Source: Flavobacterium sp. (GTDB taxonomy: Bacteria > Bacteroidota > Bacteroidia > Flavobacteriales > Flavobacteriaceae). From it: 64,000 bases of DNA. Positions 17,600 to 27,983 of the stretch are shown piece after piece. The position numbers and the translations under genes are program-made. The notes beneath the pieces are model-generated. The model saw only the letters and a program-made list of their open reading frames with translations, was not told where the DNA came from and searched no databases. The stretch's first letter is position 1. Every line of letters begins with the position of its first letter. Location: NCBI GenBank assembly GCA_015234525.1, contig JADGMX010000041.1, forward strand, positions 62,001 through 126,000, in the 5' to 3' direction.

Positions 17600-20500
17600 T
17601 TAGAAGTTAGCTTTCATGCTAAATCCGATACTTCTTGTAGACGGGTTGGCACTGAATTCACCGAATTGAGATTCTAGATCTGTACCGAAGGTCGAAGATT
17701 CCGGATCGATGTATTGATTGCTTTTTGGCGTCCATAAAAACAAGTTACGTCCGATAAGCGAGAAAGTCAGTCCTTGAATGTGGCTGTTTTCTAGCCATTT
17801 TGATGGGAAATCATAACTCAACACAACCTCACGAAGTTTTACAAAAGATTTGTCTACTACAGTTGCTCGCGACATGGCCTCAGCTCTATAGTAATCATCC
17901 TGATGCTCCTGATCGATTGGCGTTGTATTCGGATTGTATGAAGTTGATCCATCGGGATTTGTTACCGCAACAACTGAGCCTGGAACGATCCAAGGTTGTC
18001 TGTCATTGTAGGTTGTTGTGATTGAGTTACCGGTAAATCTTGTGATATCAGCGGTACGCGAGAACATCAAACCACCCTGACGAACATCAAATGTGAAATC
18101 AAGTGAAATTCCTTTGTAGCTGAACGTGTTTCCAATACCCATTGTGTAGTCATACTGCGTGTCGCCATAAACTTCTTTGATTTCTGAAGCGATTGGCACA
18201 CCATTTTGATCAACTACAATGTTTCCGTTAGGATCGCGCATTGGAACGCTACCGTAAAGTAGTGCAATTGCTTCACCTTCACGAGCGATCAATGATGTAG
18301 TGCTTAGACCACCAAGATCAACTTGAACCAATCGAGGATCCAATTCTGAAAGGACTGAATTGTTTGTTGCATAGTTTAATGATGTTGTCCAATTAAATCC
18401 ATCATCGCGACTCTTAAAAAGTGAGAATGTAAGCAATGCTTCAATACCTTTATTTGAAATGGTACCAATATTTGCAGTTTGACTGGTGTAACCTGTACTT
18501 GGTGCAAGAGGTAAGTTTAGGATCTGGTCTTCAACTTTAGCGTCGTAGTAGGTGAAATCGATTGATACACGGTTTTTGAAGAACGAGGCTTCAATACCCA
18601 CTTCAAATTCTTTTCTTCTTTCTGGACGAAGATCAGGATTAGCGGCACGGTTTCCGACTTCATAGCCGTTAACCCCGCTAAATGGATAGTTAAGTTGTCC
18701 AAAACCTTGGTTGTCTACACTTCCAGCGGTAAATACCGAATTGATCTGATACGGATTTGTGTCTACTCCTGTTTCACCATAACCTGCACGAAGTTTACCG
18801 TAGTTTACCACATCTTTAATATTGTCAAATGTGTTGGTAAAAATCCAACTGGCATTGACACCACCGTACAAAACGGATTGATTTTCTACAGGTAGCGTTG
18901 AATACCAGTCATTACGGATGTTAGCCGTAAGATATAATTCGTCGCCGTATGAAAGGGTAGAACTATTAAACAAACCGTATAATTTACGTTCATTTCTTGT
19001 CGTTGTTACATCTACAACATCGGTAGTGTTGGCGAACGAGTAGAATCCAGGGATGCTTTGTGAGCCGACGCTCGCTGCAAATGCATGGCCGCTACGAACG
19101 TTCATGTTCCATCCAAATGTTGATGCAAGAGCAAAATCATTTCCTAGGTCAAAATCAAGGTTCCAAAGAACTTCGTGGTTGATTTGTTTCAAGGTAGTTG
19201 ACAATTCTGAGTAAGCACCAGGTTGCTCCGAGGTCGTACCATCATTCGGGCTTCCAGGAATTGCATCAACTTCAGCAGTCCAAGATCTTAGCAAATCGTT
19301 AGATTGGTCGATACCAAAACGATATGTTGCGCTTGACCAACTATTTAATTCATAAGTGAATTCAGCTGAGCCATAAAATCTCTCTTTATTATAATCAGTG
19401 CCATCTTCATTAAGAGTGAAGTATGGATTCACAACACCATATGGCGTGTAATAGTTCGAAATGTTATGGAACGGACTGTTGTAATCACGGAATTCGGTGA
19501 TCGGAATATCGACCGGAATTTGCATCAAGTTATTGATCACTGTTAGTCCTTGACCTGTTGCAATACCACTACCGCTAGTGTTTACATAATTCATGTTACC
19601 GGCAATAGATATTTTTCCAATTTTAGAAGTTCCCGAAAGTCCAAGCGTATTTCTCTCAAATGAGTCGGCATCGGTTGGATAAATACCATCTTGTTGCGTG
19701 TTTGAATACGAAAGACGGAATGTTGATGTGTCAGAACCACCGGAGATCGAAAGTGTGTTTAGACGCGAGGTGCCCGTGTCAAAGAAATTCTCTAATTGAT
19801 CTTCTTGGAATGAGTACGGTTTTAGCAATTGGCTGTTGTTTACCACATTACCCCATGGTCTTTCAACGCCATCAAGACGTGGACCCCAAGATCCATTTTC
19901 ATCTAAGTAGTGATGGCTGTCCCAACCCTGACCAAATTTGTTTTGGTATCTAGGTGTTCTTAGGATATTGGTAAAGAATGTCGTAGTTGAAAAATCAACG
20001 GCGAGTTTACCTTGCTTACCTTTTTTAGTGGTAATCATGATAACCCCGTTTGCTGCTCTTGACCCATAAAGTGCAGTTGCGGATGCACCTTTTAACACTG
20101 ATAACGTTTCGATGTCATCTGGGTTAATGTCTCCTGATCCACGTCCGAAATCATAACCACCATTTAAATTGTCCGAAAAGTTCGATTGGTCGTTAATCGG
20201 AATACCATCTACCACATAAAGTGGCTGATTTGAGCCTGTCAAACTACTGAATCCTCTGATGATTACCCCTGACGATGCGCCCGGATCTGTTGAAGCACTT
20301 GAGATTACGACTCCGGCAACTTTACCTTTGATCGCATCCGCGAGATTTGTTTGTGAACCTCGGGTAAGTTCTTCATCGGTTAGTGTTGTCGTCGCGGCAC
20401 CGATAGAGGCTTTTTCTCTTCTGATACCAAGCGCGGTAATTACCACACCTTCGAGTTCTACCGCATCATCTTGCATGACTACTGTCATGTTTAACGTTGC

Positions 20501-20752
20501 GGGCATTTCTCTTGTCTGCATCCCGATGAAAGTAAAAACAAGCACATTGCCGGTCGCAGCGGAGATCGTAAATCGCCCGTCGAAATCGGTTTGTGTACCC
20601 GTTTGAGTTCCCTTAACCAGGACATTCACTCCAGGAAGTGGCATCCCGGCTCTGTCTGTCACGACACCGCTTACTGTCGTATCTTGTGCAAACGAAATTT
20701 GCAACATCAACGCCATTACCAGTGTCAAAAACCTGCGTAAGTTTGTTTTCAT
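17600..20752 (-). CDS. SusC/RagA-family TonB-linked outer membrane protein
   Basis: 1050-residue TonB-dependent transporter. Signal peptide 1-22; carboxypeptidase-regulatory-like domain about 24-105 (SGVVTDRAGMPLPGVNVLVKG); TonB box region VVITALGIRR near 104-113; plug domain about 115-235 with the SusC signature around YVVDGIPINDQ and ATALYGSRAANGVIMITTKKG; then a 22-strand barrel ending in a terminal phenylalanine (FSMKANF). Energy comes from TonB-ExbBD in the inner membrane. It is the first gene of a four-gene operon with a SusD partner. No glycosidase or peptidase is encoded within the operon, so the nutrient cannot be named. Confidence 0.96.
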   Translation of the reverse strand: MKTNLRRFLTLVMALMLQISFAQDTTVSGVVTDRAGMPLPGVNVLVKGTQTGTQTDFDGRFTISAATGNVLVFTFIGMQTREMPATLNMTVVMQDDAVELEGVVITALGIRREKASIGAATTTLTDEELTRGSQTNLADAIKGKVAGVVISSASTDPGASSGVIIRGFSSLTGSNQPLYVVDGIPINDQSNFSDNLNGGYDFGRGSGDINPDDIETLSVLKGASATALYGSRAANGVIMITTKKGKQGKLAVDFSTTTFFTNILRTPRYQNKFGQGWDSHHYLDENGSWGPRLDGVERPWGNVVNNSQLLKPYSFQEDQLENFFDTGTSRLNTLSISGGSDTSTFRLSYSNTQQDGIYPTDADSFERNTLGLSGTSKIGKISIAGNMNYVNTSGSGIATGQGLTVINNLMQIPVDIPITEFRDYNSPFHNISNYYTPYGVVNPYFTLNEDGTDYNKERFYGSAEFTYELNSWSSATYRFGIDQSNDLLRSWTAEVDAIPGSPNDGTTSEQPGAYSELSTTLKQINHEVLWNLDFDLGNDFALASTFGWNMNVRSGHAFAASVGSQSIPGFYSFANTTDVVDVTTTRNERKLYGLFNSSTLSYGDELYLTANIRNDWYSTLPVENQSVLYGGVNASWIFTNTFDNIKDVVNYGKLRAGYGETGVDTNPYQINSVFTAGSVDNQGFGQLNYPFSGVNGYEVGNRAANPDLRPERRKEFEVGIEASFFKNRVSIDFTYYDAKVEDQILNLPLAPSTGYTSQTANIGTISNKGIEALLTFSLFKSRDDGFNWTTSLNYATNNSVLSELDPRLVQVDLGGLSTTSLIAREGEAIALLYGSVPMRDPNGNIVVDQNGVPIASEIKEVYGDTQYDYTMGIGNTFSYKGISLDFTFDVRQGGLMFSRTADITRFTGNSITTTYNDRQPWIVPGSVVAVTNPDGSTSYNPNTTPIDQEHQDDYYRAEAMSRATVVDKSFVKLREVVLSYDFPSKWLENSHIQGLTFSLIGRNLFLWTPKSNQYIDPESSTFGTDLESQFGEFSANPSTRSIGFSMKANF

Positions 20753-20860
20753 TATAATTAGGTTAGAATTAGTTCTCTCAAATTTGCAAAATATTCTTGA
20801 GCAATCGCCAACTTTTTTTCTTAAATTATGTTAATAAAACACATTTTTTTAAGATTTTTT

Positions 20861-22546
20861 TTAGAAAGTGGATTTAAAACTAATCTGAACTATGGAATTT
20901 GCAGTCCGAATTGCCTGTTCATCCATGCTGCCGTTAGCGTAGATGAGATTTAGCAAACCATTCCGCGTTAAAAGGCCGATCCCAAATCCGAAGCCGAAAA
21001 GCTTGCTGCTTTGTAGCTCAGATTGTTGCTGGGTTTCATCAGCATAGTATCCTAAATCAAGGATCGAGTGGATGTAGAGTCCGTTTGTGGGAATAAACCT
21101 ATATTCAGTTAGCAAAGAGGTCAACATGTTGGCCTGAAGGCTGTTTTCAGTAAAGCCGCGAAATGAATTAATGCCGCCAAATCGGTGCAATTCACTAATC
21201 AAAAACCGGTCACTGTTTAACATATAATTTTGACTTCGCAGATTGATTTGGTTGCGCGAATTCAGCTCGAAAGTATGCATGAGGTTTGCCTGAACAAATT
21301 GCTGGTTTTGATCTTCAATTTTTGATGTTCGTTTTCCTAATCCGATTTTGATGTCGATTGCTGATTTTTCGCGGAAAATCGGATGGGTCCACGCGTTGTC
21401 ATATTGAAACTGCGCCGAGACAAACTGATTGTCGAAATCGCTGAGCTGCGATTGATCCTGATTTTGAATATCGCTTGATTCGGTTGTCTCGTAGTTTAAG
21501 TAGAACCGCGAGTTGTAGCTGGCAAAATATCCCAATCCGAGTTCAGTTCGGGTGTTTTGAAAGGTGCTGTCCTGTTTGAAGATGTTTATTTTTCCGCGCA
21601 GGGCGAGTGGCGTGCTGAATATAAATGGAAGTTGGAGTTCGGCGTTAAAGGTTTTTTGATCCTGACCATCGCTTTTCCAATAGATCGTCAGATCTTCGCC
21701 GGCGTTGAGAAAATTCACAAGCGTCAGATCGACATAGCCGCTAAAGGTGAGTTTCTCGCTATCGTCGTTTGCAAAGCCGACGAAACCCTCGAAGCGATTT
21801 GGCTTTGCTTTTTCGAGATACATGTAAACTTTAGTCGTATCGGATTTAAACAGGATTTCAGGATTTCGGGTTTGATTGACGAATCTGAGTTTTTTGAATT
21901 CGCTTTCGATTTCGAGTAATGTCTCGTTGCTGAAGGTTCGGTTTTTAAAACGGCGCAACAGGTTTTTGCGATGGCCTTTGGGGAACTTGTCGTAACCGTT
22001 GATGACAATGTCGTTGAGTTGACGTTGCCGACCGGGATCGATTTGGAGTTTAGCAATTAGCGTGTCGGCTGAGTGATTGAGATCGGTTAAGGATATTTTG
22101 GCAAGCGAGTATCCGTTGCGTTCGAGTTGTGCGAGTCCGGATGAAAGCAGAGTTTCAATTTGCAGCGGATTTGAGAGGGTTTTATTGGATTTTGCGTCGG
22201 GAAATGCTAGTTTTTGGACGGCGAGTGACGGGTCTATATATAGTAGGATGTGGTTTGTTTTGTTGTGAAGGTCGAATGTGTATTGGAAAATAGTGTCGTT
22301 TAATTGTTGAGAGGAGAGAAGTTGGTTTGCCAGAAAGCCGTTGCGGATGAGTTGGTCGGATAACCGGGAGACTTCGGTTTGGATTGATTTAAGATCGGCG
22401 TGTTTTGGATTGTAGCCGAGCGAGTCGATAATTTGAGTTTGGCGCGCTGATATTCCTTTGGCCTTTAAGACGAGTTGCTGAGCCGAGAGGTTGACGCTGA
22501 GAAAAAGCGCTATAAATGTTAGAAGCCGTATCAGTGAGAGATGCAT
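20861..22546 (-). CDS. Omp85-family barrel protein (TamA/BamA-like) with POTRA region
   Basis: 561 residues from the ATG at 22546, which gives a normal signal peptide (MHLSLIRLLTFIALFLSVNLSAQ); the longer frame would begin with TTG. Residues about 25-250 look like POTRA-type modules (GYDKFPKGHRKNLLRRFKNRTFSNETL is typical of the last one). From about 255 on, alternating strands form a barrel. It contains FGGINSFRGF, matching the Omp85 loop-6 VRGF motif, and ends in FKSTF. It probably inserts or exports outer-membrane proteins, or may be a two-partner-secretion type channel. It lies upstream of susC in the same direction with its own 108-base gap. No partner exoprotein is adjacent. Confidence 0.8.
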   Translation of the reverse strand: MHLSLIRLLTFIALFLSVNLSAQQLVLKAKGISARQTQIIDSLGYNPKHADLKSIQTEVSRLSDQLIRNGFLANQLLSSQQLNDTIFQYTFDLHNKTNHILLYIDPSLAVQKLAFPDAKSNKTLSNPLQIETLLSSGLAQLERNGYSLAKISLTDLNHSADTLIAKLQIDPGRQRQLNDIVINGYDKFPKGHRKNLLRRFKNRTFSNETLLEIESEFKKLRFVNQTRNPEILFKSDTTKVYMYLEKAKPNRFEGFVGFANDDSEKLTFSGYVDLTLVNFLNAGEDLTIYWKSDGQDQKTFNAELQLPFIFSTPLALRGKINIFKQDSTFQNTRTELGLGYFASYNSRFYLNYETTESSDIQNQDQSQLSDFDNQFVSAQFQYDNAWTHPIFREKSAIDIKIGLGKRTSKIEDQNQQFVQANLMHTFELNSRNQINLRSQNYMLNSDRFLISELHRFGGINSFRGFTENSLQANMLTSLLTEYRFIPTNGLYIHSILDLGYYADETQQQSELQSSKLFGFGFGIGLLTRNGLLNLIYANGSMDEQAIRTANSIVQISFKSTF

Positions 22547-22874
22547 TTGAGTAAAAGTAACGCAATTTAACAAGGTTGCGTATAATTAGAGCGGTGGCTG
22601 GCTGGAAATAGTTTAGAATACAGATGTATTTAAAACTATTGGCGGGTTGCGTTAGCGATGGGAGCGATATCCCGCAGCGGTAGCGAGGAATTTAGCGGAA
22701 AGCGCGGGCCGCAGGCAACGCCATGATTAGCATTATTGAAAATCGGCATTGAAAATTGGGCTTGAAAATGCGGTTAAAAGCGGTTTGTCGGGAAGTTGTT
22801 AAAGTAGGGATGGGTGCAACGGGCAGGCTGCTCAAAGTCAAAAAGTTACTTTTTAAAAAATTAATCTTTGTGGG
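22547..22874. other. Intergenic region before the ribosomal operon
   Basis: About 330 bases between the divergent barrel gene and rpsL. About 22647-22710 is a worn, minus-oriented copy (F) of the dispersed repeat: TTAGCGATGGGAGCGATATC at the left, with CCGC opposite GCGG in the core. The remainder (to 22874) shows no open frame that looks coding. Confidence 0.5.
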
Positions 22875-22905
22875 TTTGGTAAAAAAAAATTAATCACTAC
22901 ATTTG
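22875..22905 (+). promoter_or_regulatory. Promoter of the str-S10-spc-alpha super-operon
   Basis: TTTG at 22875-22878 and TACATTTG at 22898-22905 are separated by 19 bases, a full match to the Bacteroidota TTTG-N19-TAnnTTTG promoter. A small hairpin (CCCG, 7-base loop, CGGG at about 22910-22924) lies at the expected transcript start. Confidence 0.8.
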
Positions 22906-22959
22906 CAACCCCGTAAAAAGCGGGAATTTATAATCATAATATATTTTTAGTATTTAATT

Positions 22960-23343
22960 ATGCCAACAATTCAACAATTAGTAAGAACCGGAAGAACTCA
23001 GATGACTAAGAAGAGTAAATCGGTTGCTTTAGATTCTTGTCCTCAGCGAAGAGGGGTTTGTACGCGTGTTTACACTACTACACCGAAGAAGCCAAACTCG
23101 GCAATGCGTAAAGTTGCGCGTGTTCGTTTGACTAACGGTAATGAGGTGAATGCTTACATCCCTGGAGAAGGACACAATCTACAAGAGCACTCGATAGTAT
23201 TAGTTAGGGGTGGAAGGGTAAAAGATTTGCCGGGTGTTAGGTATCACATTGTTCGTGGTGCGCTTGACACATCAGGTGTAGCAGGAAGAACGCAAAGACG
23301 TTCGAAGTATGGAGCAAAACGCCCAAAAGAAGCTAAAAAGTAA
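22960..23343 (+). CDS. rpsL: Ribosomal protein S12
   Basis: 30S decoding-site protein, 127 residues (124 in E. coli). The conserved [22 protein letters not shown] and [13 protein letters not shown] regions are intact. The two lysines whose mutation gives streptomycin resistance in other bacteria (the second K of PKKPN and the K of GRVKDLP) are both unchanged, so nothing here predicts resistance. It is the first gene of the ribosomal super-operon, 55 bases after its promoter, with an A/T-rich leader and no Shine-Dalgarno sequence. Confidence 0.99.
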   Translation: MPTIQQLVRTGRTQMTKKSKSVALDSCPQRRGVCTRVYTTTPKKPNSAMRKVARVRLTNGNEVNAYIPGEGHNLQEHSIVLVRGGRVKDLPGVRYHIVRGALDTSGVAGRTQRRSKYGAKRPKEAKK

Positions 23344-23364
23344 TTACCCTATTAAAGAAAAGAC

Positions 23365-23841
23365 ATGAGAAAAAGAGCGGCCAAAAAAAGACCACTTTTA
23401 CCGGATCCTAGGTTCAACGATCAATTAGTAACACGTTTTGTGAACAACTTAATGTGGGACGGTAAAAAATCAACAGCGTTCAAAGTGTTTTACGATGCAA
23501 TGGATATCGTAGAGGCTAAGAAGCAAGATGCTGAAAAACCAGCGTTAGAAGTTTGGAAAGATGCATTGACTAATGTGATGCCACACGTAGAAGTACGTAG
23601 TCGTCGTGTTGGTGGGGCTACATTCCAGATTCCGATGCAAATCAGACCAGACAGAAAAATCTCTATGGCGATGAAGTGGATGATACTTTATGCACGTAGA
23701 AGAAATGAGAAATCGATGGCTCAACGACTAGCTTCTGAAGTTTTAGCTGCGGCTAAAGAAGAAGGTGCTGCAGTTAAAAAGAGAATGGATACTCATAAAA
23801 TGGCTGAAGCAAACAAAGCATTCTCTCACTTTAGATTCTAA
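23365..23841 (+). CDS. rpsG: Ribosomal protein S7
   Basis: Primary binder that nucleates assembly of the 30S head and touches the E-site tRNA. 158 residues, close to the bacterial norm. The start [32 protein letters not shown] in the middle and the C-terminal [15 protein letters not shown] are typical. It lies 21 bases after rpsL and nine before fusA, in str-operon order. Confidence 0.98.
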   Translation: MRKRAAKKRPLLPDPRFNDQLVTRFVNNLMWDGKKSTAFKVFYDAMDIVEAKKQDAEKPALEVWKDALTNVMPHVEVRSRRVGGATFQIPMQIRPDRKISMAMKWMILYARRRNEKSMAQRLASEVLAAAKEEGAAVKKRMDTHKMAEANKAFSHFRF

Positions 23842-23850
23842 TCATAAGAA

Positions 23851-26007
23851 ATGGCAAGAGATTTAAAATTTACAAGAAACATTGGAATTGCTGCTCACAT
23901 TGATGCCGGTAAAACGACAACAACTGAGCGTATCCTATTTTATACAGGAAAGACACACAAACTTGGAGAAGTTCACGATGGAGCGTCTACAATGGACTGG
24001 ATGGAGCAAGAAGCAGAAAGAGGTATTACCATTACTTCTGCGGCTACTACCTGTGAGTGGAATTTCCCGACAGTACAAGGAAAAGTTATTCCTGAGAGCA
24101 AAGCATACCACTTTAACATTATCGATACCCCGGGACACGTTGACTTTACCGTTGAGGTAAACCGTTCGCTTCGTGTACTTGATGGCCTTGTGTTCTTGTT
24201 TAGTGCGGTTGATGGTGTTGAGCCACAATCTGAAACTAACTGGAGACTTGCAGATCAGTACCGCGTTCCACGTATGGGGTTCGTGAACAAAATGGACCGT
24301 CAGGGATCTAACTTCCTGAACGTTTGTCAGCAAGTTCGCGACATGTTGAAATCTAACGCTGTAGCGATCACTTTGCCAATTGGTGAAGAGAATGATTTCA
24401 AAGGTGTGGTTGATTTGGTTAAGAACCAGGCGATCATCTGGCATGAAGATAATCAAGGGGCAACTTTTGATATCGTGCCAATTCCTGAGGATATGGTTGC
24501 TGAGGTGAAAGAATATCGTTCAATGCTAATCGAAGCAGTTGCAGATTACGATGAGAACCTTCTTGACAAGTACATGGAAGATGAAACTTCTATTACTGAA
24601 GATGAGATCAACAATGCGTTGAGAGCAGCTACAATCGACATGGCGATCATTCCGATGCTATGTGGTTCGTCATTTAAGAACAAAGGTGTTCAGTTTATGC
24701 TGGATGCTGTTTGTAAATATTTGCCTTCTCCACTAGATAAAGAAGGTATCGAAGGAATTCACCCTGATGATGCTGATTTGCTGGAAGAAGATCAAACCAA
24801 GATTTTGCGTAAGCCGGATGTTAAAGAGCCGTTTGCAGCTTTGGCGTTTAAGATTGCTACTGACCCTTATGTTGGTCGTTTGGCATTCTTCCGTGTTTAT
24901 TCAGGTCGTTTGGACGCAGGTTCATACATCTTGAACACGCGTTCAGGAAACAAAGAAAGAATTTCGCGTATCTACCAAATGCACGCTAACAAGCAAAACC
25001 CGATCGAGTATATCGAGGCTGGTGATATTGGAGCTGCTGTTGGATTTAAAGATATCAAGACGGGTGATACCATGTGTGACGAAAAGAACCCAATCGTTCT
25101 TGAGTCAATGAAGTTCCCTGATCCTGTAATCGGTATTGCGATCGAGCCTAAAACTAAGGCTGACGTGGATAAGATGGGTATGGCTTTGGCAAAATTGTCT
25201 GAAGAAGATCCTACGTTCACGGTTCGTACAGACGAGGCTTCAGGACAAACGATCATTTCGGGTATGGGTGAGCTTCACCTTGATATCCTTGTAGATCGTA
25301 TGAAGCGTGAATTCAAAGTTGAAGTAAACCAAGGTGAGCCTCAAGTTGAGTACAAGGAAGCATTCACAAAAGTTGCACAGCACAGAGAAGTTTACAAAAA
25401 GCAATCTGGTGGACGTGGTAAGTTTGGTGATATCGTCTTTGAACTTGGGCCAGCTGATGAAGTTGACGGAAAAATTCCAGTTGGATTACAGTTTGTGAAT
25501 TCTGTAAAAGGTGGTAACATTCCTAAAGAATTCATTCCTGCGGTTGAAAAAGGATTCCGTGAGGCGATGAAGACAGGTCCTTTGGCAGGATATCAGGTAG
25601 ATAGTTTGAAAGTAACGCTTCTTGACGGATCTTACCACCCGGTGGATTCTGATGCGCTTTCTTTTGAATTGGCTGCGAAAATGGGATACAAAGAAGTGGC
25701 GAAAGCTGCCGGAGCTGTGGTCCTTGAGCCGATCATGAAAATAGAGGTTATCACTCCGGAAGAAAACATGGGTGATATTGTTGGGGATTTGAACCGTCGT
25801 CGTGGCCAGGTTAATGACATGGGCGATAGAGCAGGTGCAAAAACCATCAAAGCTGATGTGCCTTTATCGGAAATGTTCGGTTATGTAACTACATTAAGAA
25901 CGCTTTCATCAGGTCGTGCAACTTCTACAATGGAGTTCTCGCACTATGCTGAAACACCTTCAAACATCTCTGAAGCAGTTATCAAAAAAGCAAAAGGAAC
26001 CGCGTAA
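23851..26007 (+). CDS. fusA: Elongation factor G
   Basis: Translocase GTPase of 718 residues. G1 AHIDAGKTT near 16-24, switch II DTPGHVD near 92-98, NKMD near 146-149, then EF-G domains II-V with the domain IV stretch and the C-terminal [20 protein letters not shown]. In domain [16 protein letters not shown] is conserved. No tuf gene follows; the operon passes straight into rpsJ, as in other Bacteroidota. This is the translation-active type by operon position. A second EF-G-like paralogue elsewhere cannot be judged from this window. Confidence 0.98.
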   Translation: MARDLKFTRNIGIAAHIDAGKTTTTERILFYTGKTHKLGEVHDGASTMDWMEQEAERGITITSAATTCEWNFPTVQGKVIPESKAYHFNIIDTPGHVDFTVEVNRSLRVLDGLVFLFSAVDGVEPQSETNWRLADQYRVPRMGFVNKMDRQGSNFLNVCQQVRDMLKSNAVAITLPIGEENDFKGVVDLVKNQAIIWHEDNQGATFDIVPIPEDMVAEVKEYRSMLIEAVADYDENLLDKYMEDETSITEDEINNALRAATIDMAIIPMLCGSSFKNKGVQFMLDAVCKYLPSPLDKEGIEGIHPDDADLLEEDQTKILRKPDVKEPFAALAFKIATDPYVGRLAFFRVYSGRLDAGSYILNTRSGNKERISRIYQMHANKQNPIEYIEAGDIGAAVGFKDIKTGDTMCDEKNPIVLESMKFPDPVIGIAIEPKTKADVDKMGMALAKLSEEDPTFTVRTDEASGQTIISGMGELHLDILVDRMKREFKVEVNQGEPQVEYKEAFTKVAQHREVYKKQSGGRGKFGDIVFELGPADEVDGKIPVGLQFVNSVKGGNIPKEFIPAVEKGFREAMKTGPLAGYQVDSLKVTLLDGSYHPVDSDALSFELAAKMGYKEVAKAAGAVVLEPIMKIEVITPEENMGDIVGDLNRRRGQVNDMGDRAGAKTIKADVPLSEMFGYVTTLRTLSSGRATSTMEFSHYAETPSNISEAVIKKAKGTA

Positions 26008-26017
26008 TTTAAAGAAA

Positions 26018-26323
26018 ATGAGTCAAAAAATCAGAATAAAATTGAAATCTTACGATCACATGCTTGTAGACAAGTCGTCTGAGAAGATCGTAAAAACTGT
26101 AAAAAGTACAGGTGCGGTGGTTACTGGGCCAATTCCGTTGCCTACACACAAAAAGATTTTCACTGTTTTACGTTCTCCACACGTAAACAAGAAATCAAGA
26201 GAGCAATTTGAAGTGATGTCTTACAAGAGACTGATCGACATTTACTCGTCATCTTCAAAAACCATTGATGCTCTAATGAAACTTGAGCTTCCTAGTGGTG
26301 TTGAAGTTGAGATCAAAGTGTGA
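26018..26323 (+). CDS. rpsJ: Ribosomal protein S10
   Basis: 30S head protein of 101 residues; its homologue also acts in transcription antitermination as NusE. The frame is open further upstream into fusA, but the ATG at 26018 gives the conserved [14 protein letters not shown] start and sits ten bases after the fusA stop. [29 protein letters not shown] is intact across 44-72. The spacer that follows (26324-26430) is unusually long for this operon. Confidence 0.97.
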   Translation: MSQKIRIKLKSYDHMLVDKSSEKIVKTVKSTGAVVTGPIPLPTHKKIFTVLRSPHVNKKSREQFEVMSYKRLIDIYSSSSKTIDALMKLELPSGVEVEIKV

Positions 26324-26430
26324 TAAACTAGTGATCAGGAGTTGGAGATTAGTGGTTAGTTCTGCTGATTTCCAATTCCTGTTTTCTAATTCCTAACAAG
26401 AGTTTTTTTAATAATCAATAAGTAATAATT
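26324..26430 (+). other. Long spacer inside the S10 operon, low-complexity
   Basis: 107 bases between rpsJ and rplC, where other joints are mostly below 25. It contains related short words (GGAGATTAGTGGTTAG, CCAATTCCTG, CTAATTCCTAAC) that look like a decayed tandem or inverted repeat. No hairpin with a T tract and no clear -7 element is seen. Confidence 0.5.
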
Positions 26431-27045
26431 ATGTCTGGGTTAATTGGTAGAAAAATCGGCATGACCAGCATCTTTGACGAGAACGGAAAGAATATTCCGT
26501 GTACCGTAATTGAAGCAGGACCATGCGTTATCACCCAAGTCAGAACCAAAGAGGTCGACGGGTATGAAGCGTTGCAACTTGGTTTCGATGACAAAAACGA
26601 GAAACATTCCACTGCAGCTGCTCTAGGGCACGCTAAAAAAGCTGGAACTGTAGCTAAGAAAAAAGTCGTTGAATTCCAATTTGAGAACGAGTACAAATTA
26701 GGTGATGTATTAACAGTTGATGTTTTTGCAGAAGGCGAGTTTGTAGATGTTCAAGGTGTATCTAAAGGAAAAGGTTTCCAGGGTGTTGTTAAGCGTCACG
26801 GCTTCGGCGGTGTTGGTCAGGCAACTCACGGACAGCACAACCGATTGAGAGCACCGGGATCAGTGGGAGCGTCATCTTATCCGTCAAGAGTATTCAAAGG
26901 AATGCGAATGGCAGGTAGAATGGGTGGTGCTAATGTTAAAGTACAAAACCTTAGAGTTTTAAAAGTGGTTGCCGATAAGAACCTTTTGGTTGTTAAAGGA
27001 TGCGTTCCGGGACACAATAACTCTTATGTAATCATTGAGAAGTAA
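26431..27045 (+). CDS. rplC: Ribosomal protein L3
   Basis: Early 50S assembly protein near the peptidyl transferase centre; 204 residues. It begins [18 protein letters not shown] and carries the conserved [17 protein letters not shown] (about 111-127) and TRKM-like [13 protein letters not shown] regions. The glutamine methylated in E. coli L3 lies in GQATHGQHN; here that stretch is conserved. It overlaps rplD by one base (TAATG). Confidence 0.98.
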   Translation: MSGLIGRKIGMTSIFDENGKNIPCTVIEAGPCVITQVRTKEVDGYEALQLGFDDKNEKHSTAAALGHAKKAGTVAKKKVVEFQFENEYKLGDVLTVDVFAEGEFVDVQGVSKGKGFQGVVKRHGFGGVGQATHGQHNRLRAPGSVGASSYPSRVFKGMRMAGRMGGANVKVQNLRVLKVVADKNLLVVKGCVPGHNNSYVIIEK

Positions 27046-27674
27046 TGGAAGTTAAAGTATTAGATATAACCGGAAAAGAAACTGGCAGAACGATTACTCT
27101 TTCTGATTCAGTATTCGCTATTGAGCCAAACAATCACGCTGTTTACTTAGATGTTAAACAGTATTTGGCCAACCAAAGACAAGGTACGCACAAAGCTAAA
27201 GAAAGAGCTGAAGTTGCGGGAAGTACACGTAAAATCAAGAAGCAAAAAGGTACGGGTACAGCTCGTGCTGGTAGTGCAAAGAACCCTTTGTTTAAAGGTG
27301 GAGGTACTATCTTCGGACCAAGACCAAGAAGCTACTCGTTCAAATTGAACAAAAGCTTGAAGCGTTTGGCACGAAAATCAGCTTTCTCGATCAAAGCAAA
27401 AGAGTCAAATTTAGTTGTACTTGAAGACTTCAATTTTGAGACACCAAACACTAAAAATTTCATTAACGTTTTGAAAGGCTTAGGGTTAGAAAGCAAAAAA
27501 TCTCTTTTTGTGTTGGGTGATACAAATAAAAATGTATATTTGTCGTCACGTAATTTAAAAGCGTCTAGCGTTGTAACTGCTTCAGAATTAAGTACTTACG
27601 CTATTCTAAACGCTAATAATTTAGTGCTTTTGGAGAGCTCTTTAGAGGCAATTGAAGAAAATTTAAGCAAATAA
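27045..27674 (+). CDS. rplD: Ribosomal protein L4
   Basis: 50S protein lining the exit tunnel; 209 residues. The extended basic loop KQKGTGTARAGSAKNPLFKGG (about 65-85) reaches the tunnel and is conserved. In E. coli L4 also represses the S10 operon, but whether that occurs in Bacteroidota cannot be told here. It is translationally coupled to rplC by a one-base overlap; rplW starts six bases after its stop. Confidence 0.97.
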   Translation: MEVKVLDITGKETGRTITLSDSVFAIEPNNHAVYLDVKQYLANQRQGTHKAKERAEVAGSTRKIKKQKGTGTARAGSAKNPLFKGGGTIFGPRPRSYSFKLNKSLKRLARKSAFSIKAKESNLVVLEDFNFETPNTKNFINVLKGLGLESKKSLFVLGDTNKNVYLSSRNLKASSVVTASELSTYAILNANNLVLLESSLEAIEENLSK

Positions 27675-27680
27675 CAGGCG

Positions 27681-27971
27681 ATGGATATTATAATAAAACC
27701 AATCATTACCGAAAAAGTGACGAAGGAAAGTGAGCTTTCCAATCGTTTTGGTTTCGTGGTTGACAAGAATGCAAACAAGGTTCAGATTAAGAAAGCTGTT
27801 GAGGCTGCTTACGGAATCACTGTTGTGAATGTCAATACCATGAACGTTCGTCCGGACAGAACTACGAAGTTCACCAAAAGCGGTATGATCAGCGGAAAGT
27901 CAAATGCTTATAAGAAAGCAATTGTACAAGTACAAGAAGGAGAAACTATCGATTTTTACAACAATATCTAG
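27681..27971 (+). CDS. rplW: Ribosomal protein L23
   Basis: 50S protein at the tunnel exit and docking site for trigger factor and SRP; 96 residues. It starts MDIIIKPIITEKVTKESE and contains NKVQIKKAVEAAYGITV and a typical loop VRPDRTTKFTKSG. Standard S10-operon position between rplD and rplB. Confidence 0.97.
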   Translation: MDIIIKPIITEKVTKESELSNRFGFVVDKNANKVQIKKAVEAAYGITVVNVNTMNVRPDRTTKFTKSGMISGKSNAYKKAIVQVQEGETIDFYNNI

Positions 27972-27983
27972 AAGAAGATACTA

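Noticed and set aside
22547..22573. Extension of the barrel protein to a TTG start
   Set aside because: The ATG at 22546 gives a proper signal peptide at the N-terminus; the extra nine residues would push it inward.
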